DNA of 64,000 nt from Microbacterium sp. SORGH_AS_0428 (GCF_031453615.1 NZ_JAVIZT010000001.1:558001-622000), one strand, 5' to 3'. Counted from the stretch's first letter, positions 37,260-46,594 are shown. Notes: a model not told the origin generated them from the sequence alone. Program-made: numbers and translations.

Positions 37260-37730
37260 ATGGCCACCCCCGAGTTCATCCTCGAACTGCGCCGCATGGT
37301 CGGCACGCATCCGCTCACCCTCACGGGCGTCACGGCCGTCGTCGTGCACGAGGGGCGCATCCTGCTGGGGCGGCGCAGCGACAACGGTGCGCTCACCCCG
37401 ATCACAGGGATCGTCGATCCGCACGAGGAGCCCGCAGACGCCGCGCGCCGGGAGGCCGAAGAGGAGGCGGGCGTCCGCATCCGGGTCGACCGGCTCGCCT
37501 GGGTGCACCAGATTCCACGCGTCGTCTACGCGAACGGCGACCAGACGGACTACCTCGACCTCACCTTCCGGTGCACCTGGCTCGACGGCGACCCGTACCC
37601 CGCCGACGGCGAGATGACCGAGGTGGGCTGGTACCCGCTCGACGATCTCTCGGGCCTGGATGACGAGATGCGCGCGCGCGTCGCCGCCGCTCTTGAGGAC
37701 GGTCCGACACGCTTCGCCGGCGGCCGGTGA
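37260..37730 (+). CDS. Nudix hydrolase
   Basis: 156 residues. A complete Nudix box occupies residues 50-72 (G50, E56, R64-E65, E68-E69, G71), so the enzyme should bind Mg2+ and cleave a nucleoside-diphosphate-linked substrate. The substrate is not predictable. It shares a stop/start overlap (TGATG) with the cyclodeaminase-like gene, implying coupled translation. Confidence 0.9.
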   Translation: MATPEFILELRRMVGTHPLTLTGVTAVVVHEGRILLGRRSDNGALTPITGIVDPHEEPADAARREAEEEAGVRIRVDRLAWVHQIPRVVYANGDQTDYLDLTFRCTWLDGDPYPADGEMTEVGWYPLDDLSGLDDEMRARVAAALEDGPTRFAGGR

Positions 37731-38335
37731 TGGCGACGGACGCGTGGCACGAGCGCACGCTCGACGCGTTCCTCCGGGGCCTTCGCCAGGCGACCGGCGA
37801 CCCCGGCGGCGGCGCCGCGGGCGGCGTCGTGGCGGCGATCGGCGCGGCACTCGGGACCATGGTGTGCAACTACACGCCCGATGAGCCCCGCGCCCGCGAA
37901 CGCGCGCGTGCTCTCGATCTGCTGGGCGATCGGCTCGTCGCGGCCGCCGAGGCCGACGCGCAGGCCTCGGCGAGCCTGGGCGCGGCGCTCGCGCTGCCCG
38001 ACTCCCCCGACCGCTCGCCGACGGTCTTCGACGCCGCGACGGGTGCCTGCGCCGCATCCGCTGCCCTCGGCGAGCTCGCCCTCGCCCTGGCGCGTGAGCT
38101 GGAGACGGTGGCGGATGTGGGCAACCGCCACCTCATGTCCGATCTGGCCGTCGCGTCCGACATCGCCGCCGCGGGTCTCGGCGCCGCCGCGACGAACCTG
38201 CGCGGCGGGCTCGCACTGGCCGCCGCGCACGGCGACCCCGCCGGGCTCGAGGCCGCGCACCGTTCGCTCGTCCAGGCGCTGGTCGCCACCGGCGCCGACA
38301 TCCGCGCGCTGGCGGACCGTCTCGGCGAGCCCTGA
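37730..38335 (+). CDS. cyclodeaminase/cyclohydrolase family protein (FTCD C-terminal-like)
   Basis: 201 residues, all-helical, matching the formiminotransferase-cyclodeaminase C-terminal domain family. The conserved TLDAFLRGLRQATGDPGGGAA start at residues 10-30 is the recognisable block. Full FTCD joins this to a formiminotransferase domain, which is absent here, and no histidine-degradation genes are present. The catalytic role is therefore uncertain. The ATG at 37730 overlaps the Nudix stop; a GTG 3 nt upstream is a less likely alternative. A cytosine-rich tract and a long palindrome follow the stop. Confidence 0.82.
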   Translation: MATDAWHERTLDAFLRGLRQATGDPGGGAAGGVVAAIGAALGTMVCNYTPDEPRARERARALDLLGDRLVAAAEADAQASASLGAALALPDSPDRSPTVFDAATGACAASAALGELALALARELETVADVGNRHLMSDLAVASDIAAAGLGAAATNLRGGLALAAAHGDPAGLEAAHRSLVQALVATGADIRALADRLGEP

Positions 38336-38347
38336 CCCTCTCCTCTG

Positions 38348-38380
38348 CCCCCGTCTCCCTCCCCCCCGCCCCCCCTTCCC
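38348..38380 (-). other. G-run tract with quadruplex potential
   Basis: On the minus strand five G-runs (3, 7, 7, 3 and 5 guanines) are separated by 1-4 nt. They sit in the gap between two convergent genes, directly beside a long palindrome. Its function is unknown. Confidence 0.6.
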
Positions 38381-38454
38381 GCGAGACTGCATTTCCCGCA
38401 CGAGATCACGGGCAAACCCCGTGATCTCGTGAACGAGATGCAGTCTCGCGGGAA
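38376..38454. repeat. 79-bp imperfect palindrome between convergent genes
   Basis: Outer arms 38376-38392 and 38438-38454 are a perfect 17-bp inverted repeat. Inner arms 38399-38412 and 38418-38431 are a perfect 14-bp inverted repeat. The two stems are separated by a 6x6 mismatch and closed by a 5-nt loop. There is no U-tract, so a classical rho-independent terminator is not assured. It may be a terminator or a REP-like dispersed element. Confidence 0.75.
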
Positions 38455-38506
38455 AGAACAGGGCGGGAGCGGCGCCCGTAGGCCGCAGCGGGACGTAACC
38501 CGCGGG

Positions 38507-39427
38507 TCAGTCCTGGCGGAGGATTGCGAGAGCGGCAGCGAGATCCGGCGCGTACTCGGACGTGAAGGTGACCCATTCCCCGGTCAGCGGATGCGTGAAC
38601 GAGAGCTCGCGGGCGTGAAGCCACTGGCGAGTGAGGCCGAGGCGCGCCGACATCGTCGGATCGGCGCCGTAGAGCGGGTCGCCCACGCACGGATGCCGGT
38701 GCGCGGCCATGTGCACGCGGATCTGATGTGTGCGCCCGGTCTCCAGGTGCACTTCCAGAAGGGACGCGCCGGGGAACGCCTCCAGCGTCTCGTAGTGCGT
38801 CACCGAATCCTTGCCCTCGGGGCGGACTGCGAACTTCCACGAGTGCGAGGGATGCCGGCCGATCGGCGCGTCGATCGTGCCCGCGAGAGGGTCGGGGTGC
38901 CCCTGCACCACGGTGTGATAGATCTTCTCGACCTCGCGCTCCTTGAACGCGCGCTTCAGCGCGGTGTAGGCGCTCTCGGTCTTCGCGACCACCATGAGCC
39001 CGCTGGTGCCGACGTCCAGCCGGTGCACGACGCCCTGTCGCTCGGCGGCGCCGGTCGTCGCGATCCGGTAGCCGCCGGCCGCGAGGGCACCGAGCACGGT
39101 CGGGCCGTCCCACCCGAGCGACGGGTGTGCGGCCACCCCGGAGGGCTTGTCGACCACAACGATGTCGTCGTCGTCGTGGACGATGCCGAGATCCGGCACG
39201 GCCACGGGGACGATCTCCGGCTCACGCTTGGGCTCCCAACTCACCGTGAGCCAACCGCCCGCGCGCAGACGATCCGAGCGTCCGACGCTCCGGCCGTCGA
39301 GTTCCACGCCGTCAGAATCGGCGATCTCCGCCGCGAACGTCCGCGAGAAGCCGAGCATCTTCGCGAGCGCGGCGTCGACACGGACTCCGTCGAGCCCGTC
39401 GGGAACGGGCAGGCTGCGCGACTCCAT
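38507..39427 (-). CDS. rluD: RluA-family 23S rRNA pseudouridine synthase
   Basis: 306 residues. An S4 RNA-binding domain (residues about 15-75) is followed by the RluA catalytic domain with the active aspartate in [16 protein letters not shown] near residue 140. It isomerises uridines in 23S rRNA; RluD-type specificity is inferred. The start overlaps the lspA stop (ATGA), and the lspA-rluD pair is conserved in actinobacteria. Confidence 0.9.
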   Translation of the reverse strand: MESRSLPVPDGLDGVRVDAALAKMLGFSRTFAAEIADSDGVELDGRSVGRSDRLRAGGWLTVSWEPKREPEIVPVAVPDLGIVHDDDDIVVVDKPSGVAAHPSLGWDGPTVLGALAAGGYRIATTGAAERQGVVHRLDVGTSGLMVVAKTESAYTALKRAFKEREVEKIYHTVVQGHPDPLAGTIDAPIGRHPSHSWKFAVRPEGKDSVTHYETLEAFPGASLLEVHLETGRTHQIRVHMAAHRHPCVGDPLYGADPTMSARLGLTRQWLHARELSFTHPLTGEWVTFTSEYAPDLAAALAILRQD

Positions 39428-40089
39428 CAGCTCTCGCGGCGGTCGTCACCCGCCGTCGGCGGAGCACCCGCCTCGGGGTCAGCCGTGGGGAACAGCGGAT
39501 CGCGCAGCTCCCCGGTGCCGGCCGGCGTCGCATCCACCGTCTCGGACGCGTCGTCCGCCCGCGCCTCGGTGTTCGAACGACGCTCGCGCGTCCCGTCGAA
39601 ACGCAGGCCCACGAGCACGAGCAGTGCCACGGAGATCATCATCGTCACGATGAAGATGTCGGCGACGTTGTAGATCGCGGGCATCATCCAGGGCGTGGAG
39701 ATGTAGTCGATCACGTGGCCGACCGCGAATCCGGGTTCGCGGAACAGTCGGTCGGTCAGGTTGCCGAGGACGCCTCCGAGCAGCAGGCCCAGTACGACCG
39801 CCCACAGCCGCGAGCGGATGCGGCGAGCGATGACCACGATGGCCACCGCGACGGCCGCCATGGCAATCGTGAAGATCCAGGTCACGCCCTCGCCGAGCGA
39901 GAACGCCGCCCCGGGGTTTCTCACGAGGTAGAAGATCAGGAAGTCCCCGATGATGGGCACCGGCTGCTCCGGAGGCAGCTGGGCGATCGCGAGGAGCTTC
40001 GCAAACTGGTCGGCGGCCAGCACCAGCACCGCGAGAGACGCGATGATGATGCCGGCCGCCGCCTGACGCAGGGGTCGTCGGTCCGACAA
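39427..40089 (-). CDS. lspA: lipoprotein signal peptidase
   Basis: 220 residues with four transmembrane segments within residues 10-165. The catalytic aspartate motifs are GNLTDRL near 110 and YNVADIFI near 140. It cleaves lipobox signal peptides of diacylated prolipoproteins, of which at least two are encoded in this window. A 50-residue charged C-terminal tail extends beyond the usual length. The TTG at 40089 is the best start: it lies close after the divIVA stop and follows a weak AAGG site. Confidence 0.93.
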   Translation of the reverse strand: MSDRRPLRQAAAGIIIASLAVLVLAADQFAKLLAIAQLPPEQPVPIIGDFLIFYLVRNPGAAFSLGEGVTWIFTIAMAAVAVAIVVIARRIRSRLWAVVLGLLLGGVLGNLTDRLFREPGFAVGHVIDYISTPWMMPAIYNVADIFIVTMMISVALLVLVGLRFDGTRERRSNTEARADDASETVDATPAGTGELRDPLFPTADPEAGAPPTAGDDRRES

Positions 40090-40097
40090 GGCCTTAC

Positions 40098-40703
40098 TCA
40101 GAGACCGATGGCCGAGACGGGCGTGTTGGACGAACCGCTGGGCGAGGTCTCGAGGTCGCGGAGCTTGCCCTCGATGAAGCTGCGCAGCTCAGCGCGGTAG
40201 TCGCGCTCGAACTGGCGGAGCTCGGTGATGCGGGCCTCGAGCGCCTTGCGCTCCTTCTCCTGGCGGGCGATCTCGTCGCGCCCCTTGGCCTCGGCCTCGG
40301 CGACGATGGTCGCGGCCTGAGCCTGGGCGTCCGCGATGAGCTGGTCGCGCTGCGCCTTGCCCTCGGCGACGTGCTCGTCGTGCAGACGCTGTGCGAGCTC
40401 GATGATGCCGGCGGTGGCGGCGGCGCCCTCGGCGGGAGCCGGAGCCGGGGTGGGGACGGGAGCCGGAGCGGGCGTCTGTGCGACGGGCTCCTCGACGACG
40501 GTCTCCGCAGCTGCGGGAGCGGCGGGGGCGCCGGACTCGAGAGCCGCGATCTTCGCCTTCAGCTCGTCGTTCTCGGCGATGGTCTTACGCCATTCGACGA
40601 CGATCTCGTCGAGGAAGTCGTCGACCTCGTCCGGGTCGAAGCCCTCCTTGAACCGGACGTGCTGGAACTGCTTGGTGACGACGTCATCCGGAGTCAATGC
40701 CAT
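40098..40703 (-). CDS. divIVA: DivIVA/Wag31 polar growth protein
   Basis: 201 residues. The N-terminal membrane-binding and dimerisation region (LTPDDVVTKQFQHV, then FDPDEVDDFLDEI) is intact. A Pro/Ala linker of about 35 residues follows, then a C-terminal coiled coil (residues about 110-185). It recruits the elongation machinery to poles and septa in actinobacteria and is a known Ser/Thr kinase substrate in mycobacteria. GAGGAATC precedes the ATG. Confidence 0.94.
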   Translation of the reverse strand: MALTPDDVVTKQFQHVRFKEGFDPDEVDDFLDEIVVEWRKTIAENDELKAKIAALESGAPAAPAAAETVVEEPVAQTPAPAPVPTPAPAPAEGAAATAGIIELAQRLHDEHVAEGKAQRDQLIADAQAQAATIVAEAEAKGRDEIARQEKERKALEARITELRQFERDYRAELRSFIEGKLRDLETSPSGSSNTPVSAIGL

Positions 40704-40778
40704 GATGATTCCTCTTTCGGGGCGTGGCGGCGTGCCGATTTCAGGGGGATGATGCCCGCGGACGGGCCGCTTCAGCCA

Positions 40779-40784
40779 AGCATA
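40779..40784 (-). promoter_or_regulatory. candidate -10 for divIVA
   Basis: TATGCT on the minus strand, in the 93-bp yggT-divIVA gap. No good -35 is seen. A separate divIVA promoter would fit its high demand. Confidence 0.35.
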
Positions 40785-40796
40785 GTCGGCCGTGAA

Positions 40797-41096
40797 TCAC
40801 CTTGCGAGGGAACCGGTGACCGACAGCAGGATGAAACAGAGCAGCATCGTCAGCGTGAAGGCGAAGTCGATCGCGATCGGGCCGACGCGCAGCGGGGGGA
40901 TGAAACGACGGAACAGCTTGATGGGCGGATCCGTGACCGTGTAGACGAGCTCAGCGGCCACGAGCCCCGCACCACGCGGGCGCCATTCACGGTTGAAGAT
41001 GGGGATGTAATCCAGCACCAACCGCGCGAACAGCACCAGCAGATACAACAGCAGCAGGATGTTCGCGATCGAGGCGACGAGGCGGACGACCTCCAC
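40797..41096 (-). CDS. YggT family membrane protein
   Basis: 99 residues with two hydrophobic helices (about 7-28 and 72-95) flanking a soluble loop containing the family block RWRPRGAGLVAAELVYTVTDPP. YggT proteins accompany sepF and divIVA in Gram-positive division clusters; the molecular function is unknown. GTG start at 41096, 6 nt after the sepF stop. Confidence 0.88.
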   Translation of the reverse strand: MEVVRLVASIANILLLLYLLVLFARLVLDYIPIFNREWRPRGAGLVAAELVYTVTDPPIKLFRRFIPPLRVGPIAIDFAFTLTMLLCFILLSVTGSLAR

Positions 41097-41102
41097 GACG
41101 CG

Positions 41103-41573
41103 TTACTGCTGTGCAGCGAACGGCGTCGCTTCGGGGTCGGCCTGCGCCACGGCGCCGTCACCGGAGACGGCGACGTTCTCAGGCGAGAGCAGGAAGACCT
41201 TGCTCGTCACGCGCTCGATGCGGCCGTAGAGGCCCAGCGAGAGTCCGCTCGCGAAGTCGATGAGACGGCGCGCGTCGGCGTCGCTCATCTGCGAAAGGTT
41301 GATGATGACCGGCACGCCCTCACGGAAGTTCTCGGCGATGATCTGGGCATCGCGATACTGCTTGGGGTGCACGGTGAGGATCTCGGTCACCGCGCCAACC
41401 GACGGCTGACGCACGACCGCGGGGCGGTGGATGGGGGTCACGGGCGCGGCTTTCTCGACGACCTGCTCGGGCTTGCTGCGGCGCTCACGCACCGGAGCGG
41501 GCTGCTCCTCGTAGACCTCTTCCTCGTCAGCGAGGCCCAGGTAGACCATGGTCTTCTTCAGCGGGTTCGACAT
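41103..41573 (-). CDS. sepF: cell division protein SepF
   Basis: 156 residues. An N-terminal amphipathic membrane anchor ([16 protein letters not shown]) and a linker are followed by the SepF globular domain (about 65-140) with [22 protein letters not shown]. In actinobacteria, which lack FtsA, SepF is the membrane tether of FtsZ and binds its C-terminal peptide. That peptide is present on the FtsZ encoded two genes upstream. GGAGG lies just before the ATG. Confidence 0.95.
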   Translation of the reverse strand: MSNPLKKTMVYLGLADEEEVYEEQPAPVRERRSKPEQVVEKAAPVTPIHRPAVVRQPSVGAVTEILTVHPKQYRDAQIIAENFREGVPVIINLSQMSDADARRLIDFASGLSLGLYGRIERVTSKVFLLSPENVAVSGDGAVAQADPEATPFAAQQ

Positions 41574-41602
41574 CGCATCCTCCGTTTTGCTCGTCCTCTT
41601 CG

Positions 41603-41608
41603 AGGCTA
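41603..41608 (-). promoter_or_regulatory. candidate -10 for sepF, overlapping yggS stop codon
   Basis: TAGCCT on the minus strand. Its first three bases are the TAG stop of yggS. It would give a leader of about 20 nt with the sepF ribosome site. Confidence 0.35.
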
Positions 41609-42295
41609 ACCGTGTAGCGGGCGCGGACCCGTGATTGCCGACCCGATCCGCAGGTGTGTCGCGCCCGCGGCGATCGCTTCGACGAAATCACCGGTCATCC
41701 CGGCGGAGATCCAGTCCGCCGCGGGCTCCATCCGGCGCACGCGGGCGGCATGTTCGGCCACCCGGGCAAAAGCGGCAGCGGGTTCCTCGTCCAGGGGTGC
41801 CACAGCCATCACCCCGCGCAGGCGCAGCGTGTCGCAGCCGAGGACGTGCTCGACCAGCGCCTCGAGATCGCCCGGGTCGACTCCCCCGCGCCCCGGGTCG
41901 TCGGTGAGGTTGATCTGCACGAGCACGTCGAGCTCGGCATCGCCCGCGCCCGCCGCGCGCTGCAGTGCGTCGGCGAGGCGCGCGCGATCGACCGTGTGCA
42001 CCGCGGATGCGGCATCGCGGATGGCACGCGCCTTGTTCGTCTGCGCCTGGCCGATGAAATGCCAGACGAGGTCCGCGAGGTCGGACGTCTCCTCACGCTT
42101 GGCCGTCAGCTCCTGCTGGCGGTTCTCCCCCACCTCGCGCACGCCGAGGGCGTGCAGCTCGCGCACGAGCGACGCGGGATGGAACTTGGTGACGACGATC
42201 CGGGTGATGTCGGTCGCGTCGCGGCCCGCAGCTCGCGCCGCATCCGCGATGCGCTCGTCGATCGATGACAGACGGGATGCGAGGGTGTCGCTCAC
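41606..42295 (-). CDS. YggS family PLP homeostasis protein
   Basis: 229 residues, alanine-racemase-like TIM barrel without the C-terminal domain. The PLP-binding lysine is K37 in VVTKFHP, with GENRQQE and [11 protein letters not shown] following. It buffers pyridoxal phosphate rather than catalysing a known reaction. The yfiH/pgeF gene that often lies between ftsZ and yggS in actinobacteria is absent here. GTG start with GGAGGACGA directly upstream. Confidence 0.92.
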   Translation of the reverse strand: MSDTLASRLSSIDERIADAARAAGRDATDITRIVVTKFHPASLVRELHALGVREVGENRQQELTAKREETSDLADLVWHFIGQAQTNKARAIRDAASAVHTVDRARLADALQRAAGAGDAELDVLVQINLTDDPGRGGVDPGDLEALVEHVLGCDTLRLRGVMAVAPLDEEPAAAFARVAEHAARVRRMEPAADWISAGMTGDFVEAIAAGATHLRIGSAITGPRPLHG

Positions 42296-42316
42296 TCGTC
42301 CTCCAGGAGAATCGGC

Positions 42317-42350
42317 ACGGGCGGGTCGCGGATGTCCGCGACCCGCCCGT
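42317..42350 (-). terminator. hairpin between ftsZ and yggS
   Basis: A 16-bp perfect inverted repeat (42317-42332 with 42335-42350) 10 nt after the ftsZ stop and close before the yggS ribosome site. No T-run follows, so it may attenuate, or stabilise the ftsZ mRNA 3' end, rather than fully terminate. Confidence 0.65.
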
Positions 42351-42360
42351 TGCGCGTGGC

Positions 42361-43530
42361 TTACTTCAGGAAGTCGGGGATGTCGAGGTCGTCATCACCG
42401 AAGGCGGAATCGTACGAGGACGACTCCGACACTCCCGCGGTGACCGGCACGGCCGGCGGCTCCTCCGCGGCGGGCACCGGGGTCGAGGCTGCCTCCTCGG
42501 CGGCGACGACGGGCGCAGCGGGCGTCGTGAGCGGGTTGACCGCGGGCCGCGTCGCCGTGACGGGCTCGAGGCGCGGGCTGGGCTCGCCGCCGTCGAATCC
42601 TGCCGCGATGACCGTCACGCGCACCTCGTCGCCCAGCGTGTCGTCGATGACCGTGCCGAAGATGATGTTCGCTTCGGGGTGCGCCGCCTCCTTCACGAGC
42701 TGCGCCGCATCGTTGATCTCGAAGATGCCGAGGTTCGAACCGCCCTGGATCGACAGCAGCACGCCGTGCGCGCCTTCGATCGAGGCTTCCAGCAGCGGCG
42801 ACTCGACGGCCAGCTCTGCGGCCTTGATGGCGCGGTCCGCCCCGCGAGAGGACCCGATGCCCATGAGGGCCGATCCGGCCCCCTGCATCACGGACTTCAC
42901 GTCGGCGAAGTCGAGGTTGATGAGACCCGGTGTCGTGATGAGGTCCGTGATGCCCTGCACACCGGCGAGCAGCACCTGGTCCGCGGTGGCGAAGGCCTCG
43001 ATCATCGAGATACCCCGGTCGCTGATCTCCAGCAGACGGTCGTTGGGAACGACGATGAGGGTGTCGACCTCTTCCTTCAGCTTCGCGACGCCCGCCTCGG
43101 CCTGGCTCTGCCGGCGGCGACCCTCGAAGGAGAACGGCTTGGTGACGACACCGATGGTCAGGGCGCCGATCGACTTGGCGATGCGTGCCACGACGGGCGC
43201 GCCGCCCGTGCCGGTTCCGCCGCCTTCGCCGGCGGTCACGAAGACCATGTCGGCACCGGCCAGCGCCTCCTCGATCTCCTCGGCGTGGTCCTCGGCGGCA
43301 CGTCGTCCGACCTCGGGATCCGCTCCCGCTCCGAGACCGCGCGTGAGTTCGCGACCGACGTCGAGCTTGACGTCGGCGTCGCTCATCAGCAGCGCCTGGG
43401 CGTCGGTGTTCACCGCGATGAACTCCACTCCGCGCAGACCCAGCTCGATCATCCGATTGACGGCGTTCACTCCACCGCCACCTACCCCGACGACCTTGAT
43501 GACCGCGAGGTAGTTCTGGTTCTGGCTCAT
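42361..43530 (-). CDS. ftsZ: cell division protein FtsZ
   Basis: 389 residues. The tubulin-like GTPase has [10 protein letters not shown] near 15-24 and the signature [14 protein letters not shown] near 101-114. A variable linker leads to the C-terminal [10 protein letters not shown] peptide that binds SepF. It polymerises into the Z-ring. AAAGGG precedes the ATG. The 180-bp AT-richer gap before it, compared with 0-20 nt between most other dcw genes, suggests its own promoters. Confidence 0.97.
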   Translation of the reverse strand: MSQNQNYLAVIKVVGVGGGGVNAVNRMIELGLRGVEFIAVNTDAQALLMSDADVKLDVGRELTRGLGAGADPEVGRRAAEDHAEEIEEALAGADMVFVTAGEGGGTGTGGAPVVARIAKSIGALTIGVVTKPFSFEGRRRQSQAEAGVAKLKEEVDTLIVVPNDRLLEISDRGISMIEAFATADQVLLAGVQGITDLITTPGLINLDFADVKSVMQGAGSALMGIGSSRGADRAIKAAELAVESPLLEASIEGAHGVLLSIQGGSNLGIFEINDAAQLVKEAAHPEANIIFGTVIDDTLGDEVRVTVIAAGFDGGEPSPRLEPVTATRPAVNPLTTPAAPVVAAEEAASTPVPAAEEPPAVPVTAGVSESSSYDSAFGDDDLDIPDFLK

Positions 43531-43710
43531 CCCAGCCCTTTCGTCTCGTTGAACCGACGTCCCTACCGAAGCGTTGAACCTTAAACCTCATGTAAAGGGT
43601 TAAAGTATTGCCCGGTATGCAATTCCTGAATCGAAGGTATGCGCCGCACGCCGTGGCGGCCGCAGGCGCGCGGGCGTGTCGCCCAAGTCCTGCGGGATTC
43701 GCCACCGGCG
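43531..43710 (-). promoter_or_regulatory. ftsZ upstream region
   Basis: 180 bp between ftsQ and ftsZ, noticeably richer in A/T around 43570-43640 than its surroundings (runs such as TTTAAGG, CTTTACATG, CAATACTTTAACC on the minus strand). It probably holds one or more ftsZ promoters, but no hexamer pair is decisive. Confidence 0.5.
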
Positions 43711-44715
43711 TCAGCGGATGACGGGGACCTCGGGCGAGGAGACGTCGTAGACGGCCACGCCGTCCGGCGGGCGGGTCGCCGTCAGCTTCTGCAGCACGAG
43801 GGCCTTGAGAGCCGACTCGTCCGCGCTCCCCCACACCACGCGCGTGTTGGTCCCGCCCAGGGTCAGCGTCACATCGTCGGCGGTCTTGGCCTCGACCTGC
43901 GTCACCTGGGCACGCAGGTCGGCGGGCAGGGCGCGCATCGTCTTGCCGATCGCGGCGAACGCGACCCCGTCCTCACCCCCGGCGGCATCGACGAGCGGGT
44001 AGCCCGCGGGCGGTGTCGGCGAGGTCGACAACGCGACGCCCGCGGCATCCACCAGGGTGTAGCCGGCCGCACCGGAGATCACTCCGATGGGCGTGCGCTC
44101 CACGATGCGCACCACGAGCTCGTGGGGCGGACGCGCTTCCAGCGTGTAACTCTCCACGAGCGGGAAGGCGACCAGAGCCGCCTTGATCGAAGACGCGTCG
44201 ATGGCGGCGAGCGGGGTGCCGCGCTGATCGTCGAGGGCGGCCTCGACGTCGCCGGCCGCCAGCTGTGACGTGCCCACGACGGTGATCTGCTGCACCGCGA
44301 ACAGCGGACTGTAGGCGGCGCCGACGGTGGCGATCGTGACGAGCACGAGCGATGCGGCCGCGCTTATCCAGATGATGCGTCGACGGCGCTGGCGGACCGT
44401 GAATCGCCGGACCTCGGCTCGCAGCGCCTTGCGACGGGAGCGGGCCGCGCGCCAGACGTCGCGCCATCCGACGGGTGCCGTGTCGGTGTCGGCGCGTGCG
44501 ACATCCTCACCGCCGTCGGACCTCCCCCTGTCGGTCTTCGAGATCGCGGGCGCACCGGGTGCCAGCAAGAGCGGCGCGATGGGTGCCGTCTCCTGGAGAT
44601 CCTCGTCCTCGGCCGGCCGCGGGGCCTCGTCGCGCCGCGGCGTCGCCGGGCGGGCGCGCAGCGGTGAGTCGGCGGGCTTCCCGCCCTGCGGCGGCAATGG
44701 CGAGGGGCGACGCAT
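43711..44715 (-). CDS. ftsQ: cell division protein FtsQ
   Basis: 334 residues. A long Pro-rich cytoplasmic tail (about 110 residues) is followed by one transmembrane helix (about 113-135), a POTRA domain (LFAVQQITVVGTSQL onward) and the FtsQ/DivIB domain. It scaffolds the divisome with FtsL. The gene begins 2 nt after the murC stop. Confidence 0.92.
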   Translation of the reverse strand: MRRPSPLPPQGGKPADSPLRARPATPRRDEAPRPAEDEDLQETAPIAPLLLAPGAPAISKTDRGRSDGGEDVARADTDTAPVGWRDVWRAARSRRKALRAEVRRFTVRQRRRRIIWISAAASLVLVTIATVGAAYSPLFAVQQITVVGTSQLAAGDVEAALDDQRGTPLAAIDASSIKAALVAFPLVESYTLEARPPHELVVRIVERTPIGVISGAAGYTLVDAAGVALSTSPTPPAGYPLVDAAGGEDGVAFAAIGKTMRALPADLRAQVTQVEAKTADDVTLTLGGTNTRVVWGSADESALKALVLQKLTATRPPDGVAVYDVSSPEVPVIR

Positions 44716-44717
44716 CC

Positions 44718-46124
44718 TCAGTCCTCGGGCGTCGCCGAGGCGGAGAGCGCGCTGAGCACCTGCGGGATGATCTGGTACACGTTGCCGCAGCCGAGCGTGA
44801 TGACGAAGTCGCCCTCGCGGGCGATCCCGGCGGTGTAGTCGGCCGCAGCCTGCCAGTCTGCGACGTAGTGCACGCGGGCGGCGTCGACGAAGGCGTCGCT
44901 GACGAGCTCCCCCGTCACGCCGGGGATGGGATCCTCCCTGGCTCCATAGACATCCAGCACGACCGTGTGGTCGGCGAGCTCCTCGAGCACGCGGGCGAAC
45001 TCGCCCGACATGAGCTGCGTGCGCGAGTACGTGTGCGGCTGATGGACCGCGATCAACCGCCCCGAGCCCACGACCGTGCGCGCGGCGCTCAATGCGGCCT
45101 GCACCTCGGTCGGGTGATGCGCGTAGTCGTCGTAGACGCTCACACCGCGCGCGACACCGTGGAGCTCGAACCGGCGCACCGTGCCCGAGAATCCGCCGAC
45201 GGCTCGCACCGCGTCGGCGAAGGCGTACCCCAGCGCGAGCAGGACGGCGATCGCGCCGGCGGCGTTGATGGCGTTGTGCTCCCCCGGCACGGAGAGCGCC
45301 ACGCGCTCCGCCCGCCCCTGGAAGCTCACGGTGAACGACACGGTCGCGGCGGCATCGATGTCCGTGACCCGTACATCCGCGCTCTCGTCGGCGCCGAAGG
45401 TCAGCACCTTCTCATGACGGATGCGGGCGCGCACTTCGCGGGCCCCGGGGTCGTCGGACGAGATCACCACGGCGCCGGACGCGTCGTCGGCGAAACGGAC
45501 GAAGCCGTCGAAGAAGGCCTCGCGGCTCCCCCAGTGATCGAGGTGGTCGGGGTCGACGTTCGTGATGAGCGCGATCGCGGTGTCGTAGAGCAGGAACGTG
45601 CCGTCGGACTCATCCGCCTCGATGACGAAGAGGTCGTCGGCGCCGGAGCCGCTGGAGGTGCCCAGCTGCGCGATGACACCGCCGTTGACGTAGTTCGGGT
45701 CAGCGCCGAGCGACTGCAGCGCCGTCACGATCATCCCGGTGGAGGTCGTCTTACCGTGCGCTCCCGCGACGGCGACGAGCGGGCGCGACCCGATGAGCCA
45801 GTGGAGCGCCTGCGAGCGATGGATGACGCTCAGCCCGCGCTCCTTGGCCGTCACGAACTCGGGGTTCTCCGGCCAGATGGCGCCGGTGTGCACCACGGTG
45901 TCCGCGTCGCCGAGGTGAGCGGCGTCATGGCCCACGTGCACCTCGGCACCGGCCGCGGCGAGCTCGCGCAGAGCACGGGAGTCGGAGCGGTCCGAACCGG
46001 AGACGCGGATGCCGCGATCGAGGAACATCTTCGCGAGTCCGGACATCCCGGATCCGCCGATGCCGATGAAATGGGCCGCCGTGATGTCGGCGGGCAGGGG
46101 AAGGCTCAGGTCGGGTCTGATCAT
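44718..46124 (-). CDS. murC: UDP-N-acetylmuramate--L-alanine ligase
   Basis: 468 residues. The Mur-ligase ATP motif GAHGKTTST lies near residue 115, with the N-terminal UDP-binding GIGGSGMSG near 24. It adds L-Ala to UDP-MurNAc. The ATG at 46124 is preferred to a TTG at 46133: TAGACT lies at 46134-46139, which would put the transcript start about 3 nt before the ATG. Unlike in mycobacteria, murC does not follow murG directly, because a plus-strand GntR gene intervenes. Confidence 0.94.
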   Translation of the reverse strand: MIRPDLSLPLPADITAAHFIGIGGSGMSGLAKMFLDRGIRVSGSDRSDSRALRELAAAGAEVHVGHDAAHLGDADTVVHTGAIWPENPEFVTAKERGLSVIHRSQALHWLIGSRPLVAVAGAHGKTTSTGMIVTALQSLGADPNYVNGGVIAQLGTSSGSGADDLFVIEADESDGTFLLYDTAIALITNVDPDHLDHWGSREAFFDGFVRFADDASGAVVISSDDPGAREVRARIRHEKVLTFGADESADVRVTDIDAAATVSFTVSFQGRAERVALSVPGEHNAINAAGAIAVLLALGYAFADAVRAVGGFSGTVRRFELHGVARGVSVYDDYAHHPTEVQAALSAARTVVGSGRLIAVHQPHTYSRTQLMSGEFARVLEELADHTVVLDVYGAREDPIPGVTGELVSDAFVDAARVHYVADWQAAADYTAGIAREGDFVITLGCGNVYQIIPQVLSALSASATPED

Positions 46125-46133
46125 GACCGTCAA

Positions 46134-46139
46134 AGTCTA
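46134..46139 (-). promoter_or_regulatory. -10 element of murC-ftsQ
   Basis: TAGACT on the minus strand, 9 nt before the ATG at 46124. It gives murC-ftsQ(-ftsZ) transcription independent of the upstream dcw genes. Confidence 0.5.
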
Positions 46140-46228
46140 CGTTCGCCCCGTACGAGCGCGGCTCCGGCGCGCGCGGGCGGAGCCGGTCCGCATTGACGGC
46201 GCTCCACGCCGACGCTACGAAGGAGAGC

Positions 46229-46594
46229 ATGCTCTCGCTGAACGTCGATGCGACCCTTGCCGAACCGCCCTACGCGCAGTTGCGCTCGCAGATCGTCGGC
46301 GCGATCTCCGGCCGTTCTCTTCTCGCGGGCGCGAGGCTGCCTACCGTGCGGGCGCTCGCGGACGAGCTCGGCGTCGCGCCCGGGACGGTGGCGCGGGCGT
46401 ACAAGGAACTCGAAGCGGACGGTGTGATCGAGACGCGGGGCCGTGCCGGAACGTTCGTGTCGTTCGCGGAAGACCCGCTGCGCCGCCAGGCCCAGCAGGC
46501 GGCGACGGCGTACGCCGCCCAGGTCCGTTCGCTCGGCATCACCGACGACGACGCGCTCACGCTGGTGGCCGACGCGCTGCGCGCGACGAGCTGA
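46229..46594 (+). CDS. small GntR-family (YtrA-type) regulator inside the dcw cluster
   Basis: 121 residues. A winged helix-turn-helix of GntR type (PPYAQLRSQIVGAISGRSL, then LPTVRALADELGVAPGTVARAYKELEADGVIETRGRAGTFV) covers residues 10-75. A short helical tail of about 45 residues follows. This is the YtrA subfamily, which has no large effector domain and often regulates adjacent ABC transporters; none is adjacent here. It is encoded opposite to all surrounding dcw genes, divergent from murC and convergent with murG (6-nt gap). The ATG at 46229 follows AAGGAGAG closely. Confidence 0.87.
   Translation: MLSLNVDATLAEPPYAQLRSQIVGAISGRSLLAGARLPTVRALADELGVAPGTVARAYKELEADGVIETRGRAGTFVSFAEDPLRRQAQQAATAYAAQVRSLGITDDDALTLVADALRATS

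Noticed and set aside
33746..37663. Very long open frame on the plus strand opposite dnaE
   Set aside because: High GC makes the complementary third-position frame of a long gene open. The translation is rich in Arg/Asp/His/Val as expected of such a shadow, and dnaE is unmistakable on the other strand.
46133..46133. TTG start for murC three codons upstream
   Set aside because: It would abut the TAGACT -10 with no space for a transcription start. The ATG at 46124 leaves a 3-nt leader.
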